A stretch of DNA of 62,826 nt from DASSBR01 sp035701285 (GTDB lineage Bacteria > Pseudomonadota > Gammaproteobacteria > Natronospirales > DASSBR01). Position 1 is the first letter of the stretch; every line of letters begins with the position of its first letter. Positions 61,383-62,826 of this stretch are shown in pieces. A program made the position numbers and the translations under genes. The notes beneath the pieces were generated by a model, which did not search any database, had not been told where the DNA came from, and saw nothing but the letters and a program-made list of their open reading frames with translations. The stretch spans positions 1 through 62,826 of the forward strand of contig DASSNT010000022.1 in assembly GCA_035701285.1 (NCBI GenBank), written 5' to 3'.

Positions 61383-61431
61383 TTGAGCGTTCCCTGCATC
61401 GTTTCTTCTGGAATCGGTCCCTGATTCCCTA

Positions 61432-61714
61432 GTGGTCTTTCAAGGTAATATTGCCGTATTCAGCGAGGTTGCCCGCGTTCGTGGCAAGGCGCACCGCGCA
61501 GATAATGGTTGTTCCATTGACAAGCGGTGCAACGCCGTCCACGGACGCGGGCAACCTCGCCCATCAAAACCATGACTATATAGCGGGAACGCCTATGCGC
61601 TCCAATCACCGCGTTGCGCTCCCTTACCAGAGCGCAGGCTATGCCGCGGTCGCGCGCCTTGTGCTTGAAGCGCATAGGTGTTCTGAATACGGCAATATTA
61701 CCTTGAAAGACCAC
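61432..61714. mobile_element. 283-bp inverted-repeat element, copy 2 (MITE-like)
   Basis: Perfect 32-bp terminal inverted repeats (61432-61463 and 61683-61714; GTGGTCTTTCAAGG...). Internal arms 61463-61484 with 61539-61560 (22 bp, one mismatch) and 61588-61601 with 61669-61682 (14 bp, one mismatch). Same plan as the element at 39111, but the arms have unrelated sequence. Confidence 0.87.
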
Positions 61715-61806
61715 GGCTTCAGTGTCAATTAAAGCTGCGCCGGATGCAAGCGCTCGGACTTACCCTATAGGGAGCCGCCCCAGAAGGTTGCGCCACCGGT
61801 AGATGC

Positions 61807-61812
61807 TATATT
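61807..61812 (+). promoter_or_regulatory. Candidate -10 for UDP-glucuronate decarboxylase gene
   Basis: TATATT 71 nt before the ATG at 61883; no clear -35 at standard spacing. An AGGAAGAAG ribosome site precedes the ATG. Confidence 0.35.
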
Positions 61813-61882
61813 GAACCCACGTTGCAACGGACCTGCGACGACCCGTGGAGCCCTCAGGGGCATAAGCTCAAGGAAGAAGTCG

Positions 61883-62826
61883 ATGAGAGTCGTCAAGGCC
61901 AAGGATGGCCCCCCAGCTGGTGCGCGTCCGCTCACCGCCCTGGTCGCCGGGGCTGCCGGATTCATCGGCAGCCATGTCGTCGACCGCCTGCTTGAGGATG
62001 GCCATCGCGTCATCGGAATCGACAACTTCATCACCGGACGCCCCGCCAATATTGCTCACCTGGGCAACGAACCGCAATTCCGATTTATCGAGCACGACAT
62101 TACCAGGTCGCTGAGGACCCGAATAAAACCCGACTGGATTCTGCACTTCGCCTCGCCGGCGTCGCCGCCCAAGTACCTGCGCTGGCCGCTTGAAACCCTG
62201 CTCGTCAACAGCGTCGGCACGCACAACCTGCTCGAACTGGCGCGACGCAGCGGCGCCCAGTTCCTGCTCGCCAGCACCAGCGAAGTGTACGGCGACGCAC
62301 TGGAGCACCCGCAAACCGAGCTGTACTGGGGCAACGTCAACCCGATTGGCCCCCGCAGCGTATACGACGAGGGCAAACGCTACGCCGAGGCGATGACGAT
62401 GAGCTACCACCGCGAGTACCACCTGCCGGTGCGCGTGGTGCGCATCTTCAATACCTACGGTGCACGCATGGACCCGTACGACGGTCGGGTCGTTACCAAC
62501 TTCGTTCGCCAGGCGCTGATGAACGAGCCGCTGACCGTCTACGGCGACGGCAGCCAGACGCGCAGCCTGCAGCATGTCTCCGACCTTGTCGATGCAGTCA
62601 CTCGGTTGATGCAGGTCGAGTATCCCCACCCGCTCAACCTCGGCAACCCGGACGAATACAGCGTGCTCGATATCGCCCGGATGGTGATCAGGCAGCTCAA
62701 AAGCAAGTCGCCCATCATCTTCGAGCCGCTCCCAACCGACGACCCCACGCGCCGGCGGCCGGACATCACCAAGGCCCGGGAAATCCTCGGCTGGGAGCCC
62801 CGTGTAACGGCCGCCGACGGCCTCGC
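61883..62826 (+). CDS. UDP-glucuronate decarboxylase (UDP-xylose synthase), cut by window end
   Basis: 314 residues visible, open at the window edge. Extended SDR with AGAAGFIGSH (about 23-32), HFASPASPPKY (about 88-98) and the UXS signature GPRSVYDEGKRYAEAM (about 154-169) with catalytic Tyr and Lys, then RIFNTYGARM. Makes UDP-xylose from UDP-glucuronate (EC 4.1.1.35). It is divergent from the glycan operon and likely supplies its sugar donor. About 10-15 residues are missing at the end. Confidence 0.93.
   Translation, partial: MRVVKAKDGPPAGARPLTALVAGAAGFIGSHVVDRLLEDGHRVIGIDNFITGRPANIAHLGNEPQFRFIEHDITRSLRTRIKPDWILHFASPASPPKYLRWPLETLLVNSVGTHNLLELARRSGAQFLLASTSEVYGDALEHPQTELYWGNVNPIGPRSVYDEGKRYAEAMTMSYHREYHLPVRVVRIFNTYGARMDPYDGRVVTNFVRQALMNEPLTVYGDGSQTRSLQHVSDLVDAVTRLMQVEYPHPLNLGNPDEYSVLDIARMVIRQLKSKSPIIFEPLPTDDPTRRRPDITKAREILGWEPRVTAADGL

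Larger units (their letters stand above)
61383..61882. other. 500-base divergent intergenic region between epimerase operon and UDP-glucuronate decarboxylase
   Basis: Mostly filled by the inverted-repeat element (61432-61714). The right part holds a TATATT -10-like hexamer at 61807-61812 for the plus-strand gene. There is no independent gene. Confidence 0.7.

Noticed and set aside
61765..61780. T7-like promoter core CCCTATAGGGAG
   Set aside because: Only the short palindromic core matches; the upstream part of a T7 promoter is missing and there is no phage context.

Overview
The window is GC-rich bacterial chromosome carrying mostly intact, densely packed genes. The order rpe-trpE-trpG-trpD-trpC, then a CRP/Clp-type regulator, speD and coq7, together with Oar-like TonB-dependent receptors, an S9B dipeptidyl peptidase and ubiquinone synthesis, points to a gammaproteobacterium in or near the Xanthomonadales (this is an inference from synteny and protein families; no search was run). 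No transposase, integrase, phage gene or CRISPR array is visible.

Layout: 1-4567 holds the end of uvrD, the TrkA/TrkH potassium system and a small TPR protein. 4607-9304 holds a LOG-family protein, a DUF2007 protein, proline iminopeptidase, dtd, a lone hisA and tatABC. 9402-12328 (minus) is yqgE-ruvX-pyrB-pyrK-like. 12483-18727 (minus) is a chain of srkA-like kinase, a GNAT/C39-peptidase fusion, a RimK-like ATP-grasp ligase, a YihY/BrkB membrane protein and a cysteine-desulfurase-like enzyme. A frameshifted cobalamin-binding-protein gene follows at 18751. Two tandem TonB-dependent receptors (19936-26491) share promoter, leader and terminator, and a TonB-like lipoprotein lies beyond them. 27144-36225 carries purC, djlA, rpe-trpEGDC, clp, speD and coq7. 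36661-40374 carries two DUF481 barrels, a [2Fe-2S] protein, rplM/rpsI and a tRNA-Gln array. 40375-52854 holds pepQ, a SIMPL protein, kup, two SYLF proteins, small membrane proteins, a dipeptidyl peptidase, a GST and a UDG-like protein.

53005-61382 (minus) is one translationally coupled seven-gene glycan operon: a methyltransferase, three CgeB-type glycosyltransferases, a GT4 glycosyltransferase, a glycoside-hydrolase/CDP-paratose-epimerase fusion and a second epimerase. Divergent from it is a UDP-glucuronate decarboxylase gene cut by the window end. The enzymes fit the making and assembly of a xylose-related or deoxysugar-containing glycoside or polysaccharide.

The most unusual signals are non-coding. 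First, two tRNA-Gln(CUG) copies have a 77-78 nt three-hairpin insert in the T-loop, in tandem before an intact copy. Second, two 261-283 bp elements have 32-bp terminal inverted repeats and two internal hairpin arms whose sequence differs completely while the architecture is kept; one sits exactly between rplM and rpsI, the other in the promoter region of the glycan operon. Third, the two receptor genes share a conserved leader of about 145 nt. Several families of short palindromic repeats lie between genes, and one is translated into the C-terminus of TrpD.
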